Shown: one piece after another, positions 1-6,602 of the stretch
How positions within the stretch are numbered: the stretch's first letter is position 1
Layout of the letters: each line of letters begins with the position of its first letter
Assembly: GCA_031279875.1 (NCBI GenBank)
Contig: JAITHS010000410.1
Location: 1-15,959 of the forward strand
Source of the DNA: Tannerella sp.
GTDB taxonomy: Bacteria; Bacteroidota; Bacteroidia; Bacteroidales; Tannerellaceae
Direction of reading: 5' to 3'
Length of the DNA: 15,959 nucleotides
Program-made: the position numbers and the translations under genes
Notes under the pieces: generated by a model
The model's database searches: none
What the model was told of the DNA's origin: nothing
The model's input: only the letters and a program-made list of their open reading frames with translations

Positions 1-1
1 A

Positions 2-247
2 GCCGGTATGCGAAAACTGGGTTTTGACGTTGAAGACAACGACTTACCCATCGTTGCCTTTACTTTCGGAAACAACGCAGACATACAAAAATTGCGCAAT
101 CACATCCTCTCGAAAGACATTTATATTCAGATACTTAACTATGCCGGAACAGGCACCGGACATGTCCTCAGAATAGTCGTTTTCTCCAATCATACACACG
201 AGGATATCGACAAACTGTTATCGGCAATCTCTACAGCCAAAAATTGA
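2..247 (+). CDS. PLP-dependent alpha-oxoamine synthase / class I-II aminotransferase-like protein, C-terminal part (5' end outside window)
   Basis: The frame is open from the left edge and ends in TGA at 245-247, giving about 81 residues. The tail resembles the small C-terminal domain of fold-type I PLP enzymes of the BioF/KBL/serine palmitoyltransferase group. It starts with a beta strand (LPIVAFTFGN), followed by a helix that places the cofactor domain (residues around DIQKLRNHILSKDIYIQ). The typical ending follows, where an LRIVVFSNHTHEDID segment matches the family pattern of a strand (LRI..), T/H-x-E and a terminal helix (IDKLLSAI). The ATG at position 8 is internal, because the frame and the homology continue upstream of it. 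The lysine that binds PLP and the substrate determinants lie outside the window, so the product (8-amino-7-oxononanoate, 2-amino-3-ketobutyrate or 3-ketosphinganine) cannot be decided. The gene is convergent with the mannose operon and appears functionally unrelated to it. Confidence 0.72.
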   Translation, partial: AGMRKLGFDVEDNDLPIVAFTFGNNADIQKLRNHILSKDIYIQILNYAGTGTGHVLRIVVFSNHTHEDIDKLLSAISTAKN

Positions 248-287
248 GCGCACATGCAACAAACAAACAAACAAAACCGCAACCCTT

Positions 288-329
288 GCAGTAATGACGG
301 TACCTATCGTTTGGTTGTATCATTACTGC
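288..329. repeat. 10-bp perfect inverted repeat with 22-nt loop
   Basis: GCAGTAATGA at 288-297 is the exact reverse complement of TCATTACTGC at 320-329. It lies 40 bp after the stop codon of the left-edge gene and could form a hairpin in its 3' end. There is no U-tract after it, and the loop is long, so it is not a textbook intrinsic terminator. It may be mRNA end protection or part of an older repeat. Confidence 0.5.
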
Positions 330-383
330 TCGCAATGACGAATGCCCTGTACGTTAACGAGTATTGTCTTCGATAATTCGTAA

Positions 384-515
384 ATGCAAACATTATGCAA
401 GTCGTATGCAAACATTATGCAAGCCATATGCAAACATTATGCAAGTTGTATGCAAACATTATGCAAGTTGTATGCAAACATTATGCAAGTTGTATGCAAA
501 CATTATGCGAGCCGC
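384..515. repeat. 22-bp direct tandem repeat, six copies (twelve 11-bp half units)
   Basis: Six uninterrupted copies begin at 384, 406, 428, 450, 472 and 494. Each has two 11-bp halves. The first half, ATGCAAACATT, is identical in all six copies. The second half is ATGCAAGTTGT in copies 3-5 and varies in copies 1, 2 and 6 (GTCGT, GCCAT, and GAGCCGC after ATGC). ATGC therefore recurs every 11 bp, twelve times, close to one helical turn. The 22-bp period is not a multiple of three, and the array reads as peptide in any frame only by chance, so it is non-coding. There are no unique spacers, so it is not a CRISPR. Copy number probably varies between strains by slippage. An iteron-like protein-binding role is possible but not shown. 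Confidence 0.93.
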
Positions 516-516
516 T

Positions 517-630
517 GTTCGGACAAGGTTCTACCTTGTCTGCTCTATCTTGACAGGCTTTGCCTGCATCGCTTTATTGGCAGGCAAAGCCTGTCAAGAT
601 ATACTTGACGAGGCGCAACCTCGTCCGAAC
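517..630. repeat. 114-bp composite nested palindrome (cloverleaf-like, REP/MITE-like)
   Basis: The outer arms GTTCGGAC (517-524) and GTCCGAAC (623-630) are perfect inverted repeats. Inside them are three hairpins. The left one is GACAAGG-TTCTA-CCTTGTC (522-540). The central one is a perfect 22-bp stem, 546-567 against 580-601, with a 12-nt loop. The right one is GACGAGG-CGCAA-CCTCGTC (607-625). Each arm of the central stem is itself a short hairpin (CAGGC-TTT-GCCTG and CAGGC-AAA-GCCTG). The left and right hairpins share their ends with the outer stem, so several exclusive folds are possible. The RNA from either strand would be highly structured, and it lies at the 3' ends of both flanking genes. 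It could act as a bidirectional terminator or 3' stabiliser, or be a non-autonomous mobile repeat. No transposase is near it in the window. Confidence 0.85.
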
Positions 631-639
631 TGCTGGTGT

Positions 640-667
640 CGTAATTTTTAATTCGTAATTTTTAATT
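640..667. repeat. 14-bp A/T-rich tandem repeat, two copies
   Basis: CGTAATTTTTAATT occurs at 640-653 and 654-667, followed by a shortened TTAATTC echo up to 674, directly beside the GH38 stop codon. TAATTCGTAA-type runs are frequent between genes in Bacteroidota. In the + direction the run follows the large palindrome and supplies the only T-rich stretch near it, so it may contribute weakly to termination of rightward transcription. Confidence 0.7.
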
Positions 668-674
668 CTTAATT

Positions 675-3600
675 CTATCTCTCAATCGCCGGTACGCGCA
701 GCTTTATAAATTTATTCTCAAACGGTTTCAATTCGTTTTCCGTAATGTTGTTGTTCGACAGCGGCTCTTCGAGGGCGTTGACGATAGAAAAGGCGAGTGG
801 TTTGCCTGCCGCGTCAAGGATTTGTAGAGTGGCCGGTTTGCCGTCAGGCTCGCGGACGTTAAGCAACAGGTAACCATCTTGTATTGAGGGCGTTACCGAT
901 GTCATAATCAGTTGAGGATTACTGAAACGGAACGCCGACCATGAAGCAGGCATATTATTCGGTTTGCCTTTGGGTATCACTCTTGCAAACAACGGCACGC
1001 GCGAATCACGGCCGAAACGGTCGGCAAAAGCATTTGATATGTCATCGGTCGAAGTAAGATAATACGTCCAGCACAGTTCGCCTTCCTGCGAAGCACGAAA
1101 ATTAGTTGTCCAGTAATTATTTGTAACCCAAGAATATACGTGCTGTTTGTCATACGTTGCTCGGCGTTTATATCTGCCGGTATTGATGTCGCCGAGTTGA
1201 AAAAGCGGAACGGTATTGCTGCCGACAACAAACTGCATTCGGTCATTTCGGGCTGAAACAAAAGTTTGTACGGTATTCCAGTCGTTAGCCGTCGCTTCCA
1301 GCTGGTTTTCGCCTGCGCTGACCACGCCACCCTGAACGTCGAAATACAGTTTAGCATTGTCTATTTTGAACGGAAAGGCCACATAGATGCCGTCGGGCGC
1401 TGTAAGGGGTGATTTTTTGAGTTCGCAATATAGTTCGATTCTTTTTTCGTGACGGAAGAGACGTATTTCCGTTCTTATGCCGAAAGAAGGCTCGCAGCAG
1501 TCCGATTTGCCCTGTACGATAACCGTCTGATACACAGCCCCATCCTTGCCGGCCGTTATTTTAACGTCAGACAGTCCGTTACGTTCGTAATCGGTCAGTT
1601 TATACTGTTCCATCTGTCGGCGGTTGCCTTTGAGCGTCTCATAAACAAAGCCACCGAGTTGCCAAGTTGCTTTGGGGTCAACTAATTCGGTGTTTAATTC
1701 TTTGTCATACAGGCTTTTAATACCTCCCGTTAAAGGGTCGAAAGAGATTTTAAAATAATCGTTTTCAATTGCATAATCTTTAAGCGGAGTATCGGGCAAA
1801 CTTGTAGGCGCGTCCTGTGATGCAATAATACTGTATGTCATATACCCCATCGGAGGAATATTTTCGGCATAAATAGCATAGTAAGCGCCTTCGCTACGAG
1901 AACGTAAATGCTGCGTTTTCAGTTCGTTACCGTTTTCATCGACGATTTTGAACGCTTTGTTTTGAGGTATTATTTCGTGGTCGATATACAATTCTACAAC
2001 GCCCGAACGCGGATGATTGAGAGTGTTATAGAACGTAACGACAGGCGTATTTTGGCGGGGAATAAATTCTTGCAGCAATCCGGCCGATGTTTCATACATT
2101 ATTTGGGCGTTTTTGAGCGCTTCCCATGCGTAGGAGCCTTTCTCAGCCCACTGTATCTGACTATTTTCGCAAAGCGGGTCGCTAATACTTTCGGCGGCGC
2201 CGTAGGTATGTTCATCGTAAAAAAGCAGATTTTCGTGAATATGTCGGATAGAATTGAACGTATGTGAGGGCAGTTTTTGCCCTTTTGCGACGGCCATAGA
2301 CAGAAGTCCTTGAATGGCAATCATATCCGAATGAGTTTGTCGCGAGGCTCCTGTTTCGCGAGCCGCCGAGCCGAAACCGTCGGTCCACCAGTCGGGATAA
2401 GCGGCGCGATAAACGGGCAAACGGTCGGCATATTTTGCAGTAATATAATCCATAAACTCGTGAAAAACAGCGCTTCGCAAGCGCGGATAAGCATATTTTT
2501 CGTTCCATTCGCGAATAACTTTACTCTCGTGCATTGAAGGCGGAGAATTGTCGGTTCTGTAGCCGGAATACTGTACCGAAACAGCATCGAAAGGATAGCC
2601 TTTTTTGTCGAGACCGGCAAGATAGTCAAACAGTCTTGGCGCTATCAAATCGGCAGAAGCATTGTTGTTGCTTATGCCCCAAAAGTTGCCGGTATGATAA
2701 TGGTCTGAACGATAGGAAAAAACCTGTTTGCCGGACGGCGATTCCCACTTGTAAACCGTCGGGCGGTCAAACGGAATCAGTGCGCGATGTCCGTTTTCGC
2801 CCATCGAGAAATATTTTATTCCCAAATCCGGCATGTAATCGGCAAGGCACCATGCAATTCCGTTGACGTCGTTTTGCATGGCGGTCGTTACCGGAATGCC
2901 AAGACGTTTAAACTCGCGTATCGGCTCTAAAAACGTCTTGAAAGAGTTTTCGTCAACAATTTCCGCCATGTTAAAAAACATGCCCGTTACCTCAATTTGT
3001 CCGTTGCGGATGTATTTCAGGAATTTGTTTATCTGCTCTTGCGGGCGATTTCGGATATATTCGCGTACTGCCCATGCCGCTTCGCATGTCCAGCGGAAAC
3101 GAGCGTCATCAGGCTCATTTTCAGTCAGTTCGCAATATTCTACGGCATAGTCGATATAACGGATATGTTCACGCAAAATTTCGGTCTGCGGCTTTGTATA
3201 GCCTATGTCGGTATGAGTATGCTGAACGAGATAAACGGTCATTTTCTTTACAGGAAAGGCCTGAACAACAGTTTGATACGTCTGTTTAGCGCCTGCTGCC
3301 AGCGAGACAGTGATGTTTTTTGGGGCGTCAACTTCGGGAATAGTTGTTTCGATAGTGTTTATTCCTTTCTTAATCAACGTGTTACCGGCGTTTTTGCCGT
3401 CTATCATGATTGCGACCTGTTTTTTTGCGCCTGTGTTGAGAACGGTCAGAGCAACTGGCTGGCGCAGTTCGCCGGAGTTGCCGTAAACAAGCGCCGGAGT
3501 TGCCCGCGAGCCGATAATCGTTATCCCACCGACAGGTTTTGTAAGCGCCGGTTTTGTATCCGTCATCAACGCTATCCGGTCGAAGACAGCCCAAGAGCCT

Positions 3601-4124
3601 GATATTGACTTTATTACTATCACATTATCGCCTTTTTTGAATATATTTTCCGGGATTTCGACCGTAATATTCAGCGGTTTATTATTGACAATTCTGTTGC
3701 TGAAATAATGCTGGTCGTTACCTTGCGGCACTTTGATTTCTTTAACGAAACCGTTGATATTGAGCGACAAAACAGGCGGGCTGTAGGAGTGCGTCTCTAC
3801 AAAATCGATCACAAGCGAGCCTTTGACGGGCGCCGACAAGTCCTTGATACCGAAAATGATTACCGCCTGCGCCGACCTGTTGCCCGCCCAGTCATCATCG
3901 GGGCCGGGTATAACAAACGGAAAATCAGCCGGTTTGTTAAGACCGATTTCATAGATAGCGGTAGCATTATCAAACCGCTGTCCGAATTTGGAGTAATCAT
4001 ACGGGCCGAGCGCAAAATCTGCGGCGCTCTTATCCTTTTGGCCTATTTGCCATAGCGTTGTTGCATCCTGCGCAAAAGCCGCCGCAGAAAAACATAAACA
4101 TAATAATAAATGTAACTTTTTCAT
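675..4124 (-). CDS. Exported GH38 alpha-mannosidase with N-terminal carbohydrate-binding-like domain
   Basis: This protein of 1149 aa is predicted to hydrolyse alpha-mannosidic bonds in the periplasm or outside the cell. Residues 1-18 are a type I signal peptide (hydrophobic core, AFA before Q19). Residues about 22-190 form a beta-sandwich resembling the rhamnogalacturonan-lyase domain III/CBM-like fold. About 195-290 looks like a second Ig-like strand-rich module. The GH38 catalytic domain starts near 297. HTHTDIG (H302, D306) matches the family's zinc motif HxHxDxG; D419 in QNDVNG sits where the nucleophile aspartate is expected; H598 in the ASRQTHSD segment is a candidate further zinc ligand. 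The rest is the helical bundle and the beta-rich C-terminal domains. The family is known to retain configuration and use a zinc ion. It is the last gene of the operon and starts 6 bp after the DUF4998 gene. The nucleophile context differs from the eukaryotic DPFGHS form, so exact linkage specificity is open. Confidence 0.88.
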   Translation of the reverse strand: MKKLHLLLCLCFSAAAFAQDATTLWQIGQKDKSAADFALGPYDYSKFGQRFDNATAIYEIGLNKPADFPFVIPGPDDDWAGNRSAQAVIIFGIKDLSAPVKGSLVIDFVETHSYSPPVLSLNINGFVKEIKVPQGNDQHYFSNRIVNNKPLNITVEIPENIFKKGDNVIVIKSISGSWAVFDRIALMTDTKPALTKPVGGITIIGSRATPALVYGNSGELRQPVALTVLNTGAKKQVAIMIDGKNAGNTLIKKGINTIETTIPEVDAPKNITVSLAAGAKQTYQTVVQAFPVKKMTVYLVQHTHTDIGYTKPQTEILREHIRYIDYAVEYCELTENEPDDARFRWTCEAAWAVREYIRNRPQEQINKFLKYIRNGQIEVTGMFFNMAEIVDENSFKTFLEPIREFKRLGIPVTTAMQNDVNGIAWCLADYMPDLGIKYFSMGENGHRALIPFDRPTVYKWESPSGKQVFSYRSDHYHTGNFWGISNNNASADLIAPRLFDYLAGLDKKGYPFDAVSVQYSGYRTDNSPPSMHESKVIREWNEKYAYPRLRSAVFHEFMDYITAKYADRLPVYRAAYPDWWTDGFGSAARETGASRQTHSDMIAIQGLLSMAVAKGQKLPSHTFNSIRHIHENLLFYDEHTYGAAESISDPLCENSQIQWAEKGSYAWEALKNAQIMYETSAGLLQEFIPRQNTPVVTFYNTLNHPRSGVVELYIDHEIIPQNKAFKIVDENGNELKTQHLRSRSEGAYYAIYAENIPPMGYMTYSIIASQDAPTSLPDTPLKDYAIENDYFKISFDPLTGGIKSLYDKELNTELVDPKATWQLGGFVYETLKGNRRQMEQYKLTDYERNGLSDVKITAGKDGAVYQTVIVQGKSDCCEPSFGIRTEIRLFRHEKRIELYCELKKSPLTAPDGIYVAFPFKIDNAKLYFDVQGGVVSAGENQLEATANDWNTVQTFVSARNDRMQFVVGSNTVPLFQLGDINTGRYKRRATYDKQHVYSWVTNNYWTTNFRASQEGELCWTYYLTSTDDISNAFADRFGRDSRVPLFARVIPKGKPNNMPASWSAFRFSNPQLIMTSVTPSIQDGYLLLNVREPDGKPATLQILDAAGKPLAFSIVNALEEPLSNNNITENELKPFENKFIKLRVPAIER

Positions 4125-4130
4125 AGAGAA

Positions 4131-5348
4131 TTATTTTGTAATATCATCAGCAAAGAGAGAAATTTCGCGCAGGATAGTATAAGCGCCGCTGCCGGTAGCA
4201 GGTGCGCCATGGACTTCTTTGGTACGGACAATAATATATCTGACTTTCGCGGGATTGTTGATTGTCAGTTTGTTATAAACAGGAACGGGGCATGTGTTTT
4301 CGGTCATTTTTGTCCATCCGAGTGAAAGCGCTTTGCTTTCCCATCCCGCATCTGCGCTTGCAAGCGGTATTTCGGCACCTGTAATATCTTCTATTCCCCA
4401 TATCTGGATGATACGTGGGTTCCAGTTGTTGTAACCGTCATCACGTGCCCAGAGTTCGAAGCGTGTAAGATTGGCTTTCAGTCCGAGGTCGAAAGTAAGA
4501 TGTTGCGGGACGCCCGCTCCCGAACCGCTGTGAAACTGGTTGGCGCCGTCTCTGATAATATCGTCAAAAACTCCGGTATAAGCTCCCGAATAGCCTGTGG
4601 TAGCCTCGTATGGGATAACCAGATGTTTGATATTCGTCTTGCTGACGGCAAATTCTACATTTACAGGGAAAGTCAGTTCGTTCCAGTCGGTATAAATGGT
4701 GTCGAGAGCGTTTTCTTCCGGCAGCAACCCTGTACGGAAGCGTATGACGCCACCTTTTTTCCACCCTTCGACGACTGTTTCAGCCACATTGCCGGGCAGT
4801 AAAATCGTTTCTGTTTCGTTGGAAGATTTGTCATACTGCATTTCAACCGACAGCGCTGTTTCCGTCTGATTCCATGATATATACATTCCTTCCGGCTCCG
4901 GTCGCAGGTTTGTGATGATTTTTTGCGCCGCCTGATGTGCATAGCGCTCCCCGTATGCGTAGCCGCTTGTTACAACATTGACGGAGCGGTGTCCTTCCTT
5001 ATCATACGTCATCGCGCTGAAAGTATATGTGCCTTCATCAAGATTGTCGATAACTTTGCGCATAACGCCGTCGGACTGCCATGTTGAAGACGGCACTGTT
5101 ACGGAATCATTATTAAGCCCGTCAAACCATCTTATGACACAGCGATCGGCTGTCTGCGCATAGTTCATCAAACCGACAATCTGAACTCGTTTGTTTCCGC
5201 CACGCACTTTGAGCGAATCGACTTTTCCGACGTATGTTTGTTCGCCGCTGTCAAGCCATTTTTGGTTAATATCGTTAAAATCCGTGCATGACGTAATCCC
5301 GAAAACTACTGCCGAACACATAAATACAAAGAATATTTTCGTTTTCAT
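4131..5348 (-). CDS. DUF4998 + discoidin-type (F5/8C-like) surface lipoprotein
   Basis: This 405-aa protein is probably an outer-membrane lipoprotein that binds glycan for the neighbouring SusC/SusD pair. Residues 1-20 are a lipoprotein signal with lipobox ITSC (lipidated C21). Residues about 33-220 match the DUF4998 pattern, beginning with the SGE-x-YVGK-x-D segment at 34-44 and strand-rich fibronectin-like repeats after it. Residues about 240-402 form a galactose-binding/discoidin-like domain: FDLGL at 286-290, then RFELWAR and the NNWNPRIIQIWG core at 307-318, and a closing strand REISLFAD. Such proteins usually sit beside a DUF4959/DUF5000 lipoprotein in Bacteroidota polysaccharide loci, as here (19-bp gap upstream, 6-bp gap to GH38 downstream). 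The ligand is not known from sequence. A mannose-containing glycan is inferred from the operon. Confidence 0.85.
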   Translation of the reverse strand: MKTKIFFVFMCSAVVFGITSCTDFNDINQKWLDSGEQTYVGKVDSLKVRGGNKRVQIVGLMNYAQTADRCVIRWFDGLNNDSVTVPSSTWQSDGVMRKVIDNLDEGTYTFSAMTYDKEGHRSVNVVTSGYAYGERYAHQAAQKIITNLRPEPEGMYISWNQTETALSVEMQYDKSSNETETILLPGNVAETVVEGWKKGGVIRFRTGLLPEENALDTIYTDWNELTFPVNVEFAVSKTNIKHLVIPYEATTGYSGAYTGVFDDIIRDGANQFHSGSGAGVPQHLTFDLGLKANLTRFELWARDDGYNNWNPRIIQIWGIEDITGAEIPLASADAGWESKALSLGWTKMTENTCPVPVYNKLTINNPAKVRYIIVRTKEVHGAPATGSGAYTILREISLFADDITK

Positions 5349-5367
5349 ATTGTAAAAGTATTAAAAA

Positions 5368-6582
5368 TTATTGAATTATTTCTCCCCAGAAAGCAAGTTC
5401 GCTGACGACCGAGCATTTCATACCCGACCAACTTTCAAGAAATTCAAAACGGATGTATCTAATAGGTTGAATATCACGCGGAAAAGAAAATTCTTCACCT
5501 CTGCCGTTATATTCTTCGTCTTCGGCCGAATATTGTCCCAGCGGCAAGCCTGAAGGCTTAAAGGACGTACATTCGCGTAGCAAAGTCCAGCCTTCAAGTA
5601 CATTTTCGGCATTACCGAAGCCGGGGTCGTCGGCACGCCCATATACCTTATAGTATTTAGGCGCTCCGTGTTGATAAAGAACTGTTGAGCCGGGTCTTTG
5701 CCATAGCCGGAAGCGGCTCAAAATAACATTGACGCCAAGGTCGAGCGTATAGCGGTGGGGAAATTCTACCGGATAGTCGGTGTGAGCGTAGTTGCCGTTG
5801 CTTACAATATCGTCGTAAGCGCGTTCAAATGCTCCGCCACTGAAAAAGTTCCACATCACGTCGCCTGCCGGATATGAGCGTTTAAACAGTTTCTTGTTGA
5901 GATAATCTTCTCGCATCGGAGTAGCCGAAAAAATCAGCGTATCGGAAATATTATCCCACCGGTCGCGTATGAACAGCCCGAACTCGTTAGAAACGGCAGG
6001 CAAGTCGCGTACTACGAAAACACCGCTTTCAAGCGATGTGTATAAAGCATCATAAGGTTCAAAAGCGCTTCCTGTGCTGTCTTTGCGTATAAAATGGATT
6101 GCAAGATCGTCTTTTTCAACGTTTTCCCCGAAATCGATTACAAAGCCGCCGAAGTCAACGGCGTATTTGAGACTGCCGAAAACCTGTTCTACCGGCGGCG
6201 TCAGCGGATTGATAACAACTTCAACGGGGGAAGATGTTTTTTCCTGCCTGTTGACCGCGTATAATCGAACGGTTCTTGCATCGGTATTGCCTAATCCTCT
6301 TATTGTCAATGTATCAACGTATGACGATACGATGACGTTTCTTTCGGCTCCGTCGGAACCTGTAAACACAGCTTTTATGTATGCCGCATTAGTGTTACCC
6401 TTGATATCGAAGCCTATAACGGCTCCGCCGGGGATATTTCGTTTTACCTGCGCCTGATTGACCGGTAAAGGCAAGCCGGCCGTTTGAACGCCTGTCGGCT
6501 CATGACGAAACTGCTCACTGCACGAAAACAATGACAAAGTGCAGAAAAGGCTGCACGCCAAATTTTTTATAATATCTTTCAT
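5368..6582 (-). CDS. DUF4959-DUF5126-DUF5000 lipoprotein (putative surface glycan-binding protein)
   Basis: With the chosen start the protein has 404 aa. An in-frame ATG lies 27 bp further upstream (6607-6609) and would overlap the susD stop. The internal ATG at 6580-6582 is preferred because it places a normal lipoprotein signal at the N-terminus (MKDIIKNLACSLF..., lipobox LFSC, C21) and leaves a 20-bp A/T-rich leader after susD. Three domains follow: DUF4959 (about 25-125, fibronectin-like, with the GNTNAAYIKAVF segment), DUF5126 (about 130-225, including RDRWDNIS at 206-213) and DUF5000 (about 235-404, discoidin-like, with YTLDLG at 278-283, RFRLWQR at 290-296 and a closing ELAFWGEI). The order susC-susD-DUF5000-DUF4998 is recurrent in Bacteroidota polysaccharide loci. 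The role is probably surface capture of the glycan substrate; the ligand is unproven. Confidence 0.85.
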   Translation of the reverse strand: MKDIIKNLACSLFCTLSLFSCSEQFRHEPTGVQTAGLPLPVNQAQVKRNIPGGAVIGFDIKGNTNAAYIKAVFTGSDGAERNVIVSSYVDTLTIRGLGNTDARTVRLYAVNRQEKTSSPVEVVINPLTPPVEQVFGSLKYAVDFGGFVIDFGENVEKDDLAIHFIRKDSTGSAFEPYDALYTSLESGVFVVRDLPAVSNEFGLFIRDRWDNISDTLIFSATPMREDYLNKKLFKRSYPAGDVMWNFFSGGAFERAYDDIVSNGNYAHTDYPVEFPHRYTLDLGVNVILSRFRLWQRPGSTVLYQHGAPKYYKVYGRADDPGFGNAENVLEGWTLLRECTSFKPSGLPLGQYSAEDEEYNGRGEEFSFPRDIQPIRYIRFEFLESWSGMKCSVVSELAFWGEIIQ

Positions 6583-6602
6583 AATTCTTTGATTTTTAAT
6601 AA

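Larger units (their letters stand above)
248..674. other. 427-bp gene-free, repeat-rich region between convergent genes
   Basis: No credible gene lies here. Reading left to right, it holds a C/A-rich stretch with (AAAC)n-like repetition at 259-276, a 10-bp inverted repeat (288-297/320-329), a GCTCGCAATGACG word at 328-340, the 22-bp tandem array (384-515), the nested palindrome (517-630) and an A/T-rich 14-bp tandem repeat (640-667). The decamer TAATTCGTAA occurs at 374-383 and again at 649-658, so it brackets the array plus the palindrome. Open frames of 74 and 95 codons across this part exist only because the 22-bp unit has no stop codons. The region sits at the 3' ends of both flanking genes, a usual place for REP/BIME-type elements and bidirectional terminators. 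Confidence 0.8.

Noticed and set aside
384..515. CRISPR array
   Set aside because: The 22-bp units abut each other with no unique spacers, and no cas genes are present.
517..630. Simple rho-independent terminator for the mannose operon
   Set aside because: The stem is strong, but in the - direction it is followed by the 22-bp array without a U-tract, so a classical intrinsic terminator cannot be claimed.
364..651. Open frames of 95 and 74 codons across the tandem array and palindrome
   Set aside because: They consist of the 22-bp unit read in successive frames (repeating MQTLCK/YANIM-type peptides) followed by hairpin DNA. The repeat and inverted-repeat structure explains the lack of stop codons.
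2997..3602. 201-codon + strand frame opposite the GH38 gene
   Set aside because: Antisense shadow of a clearly conserved coding region, with no recognisable domain or promoter.
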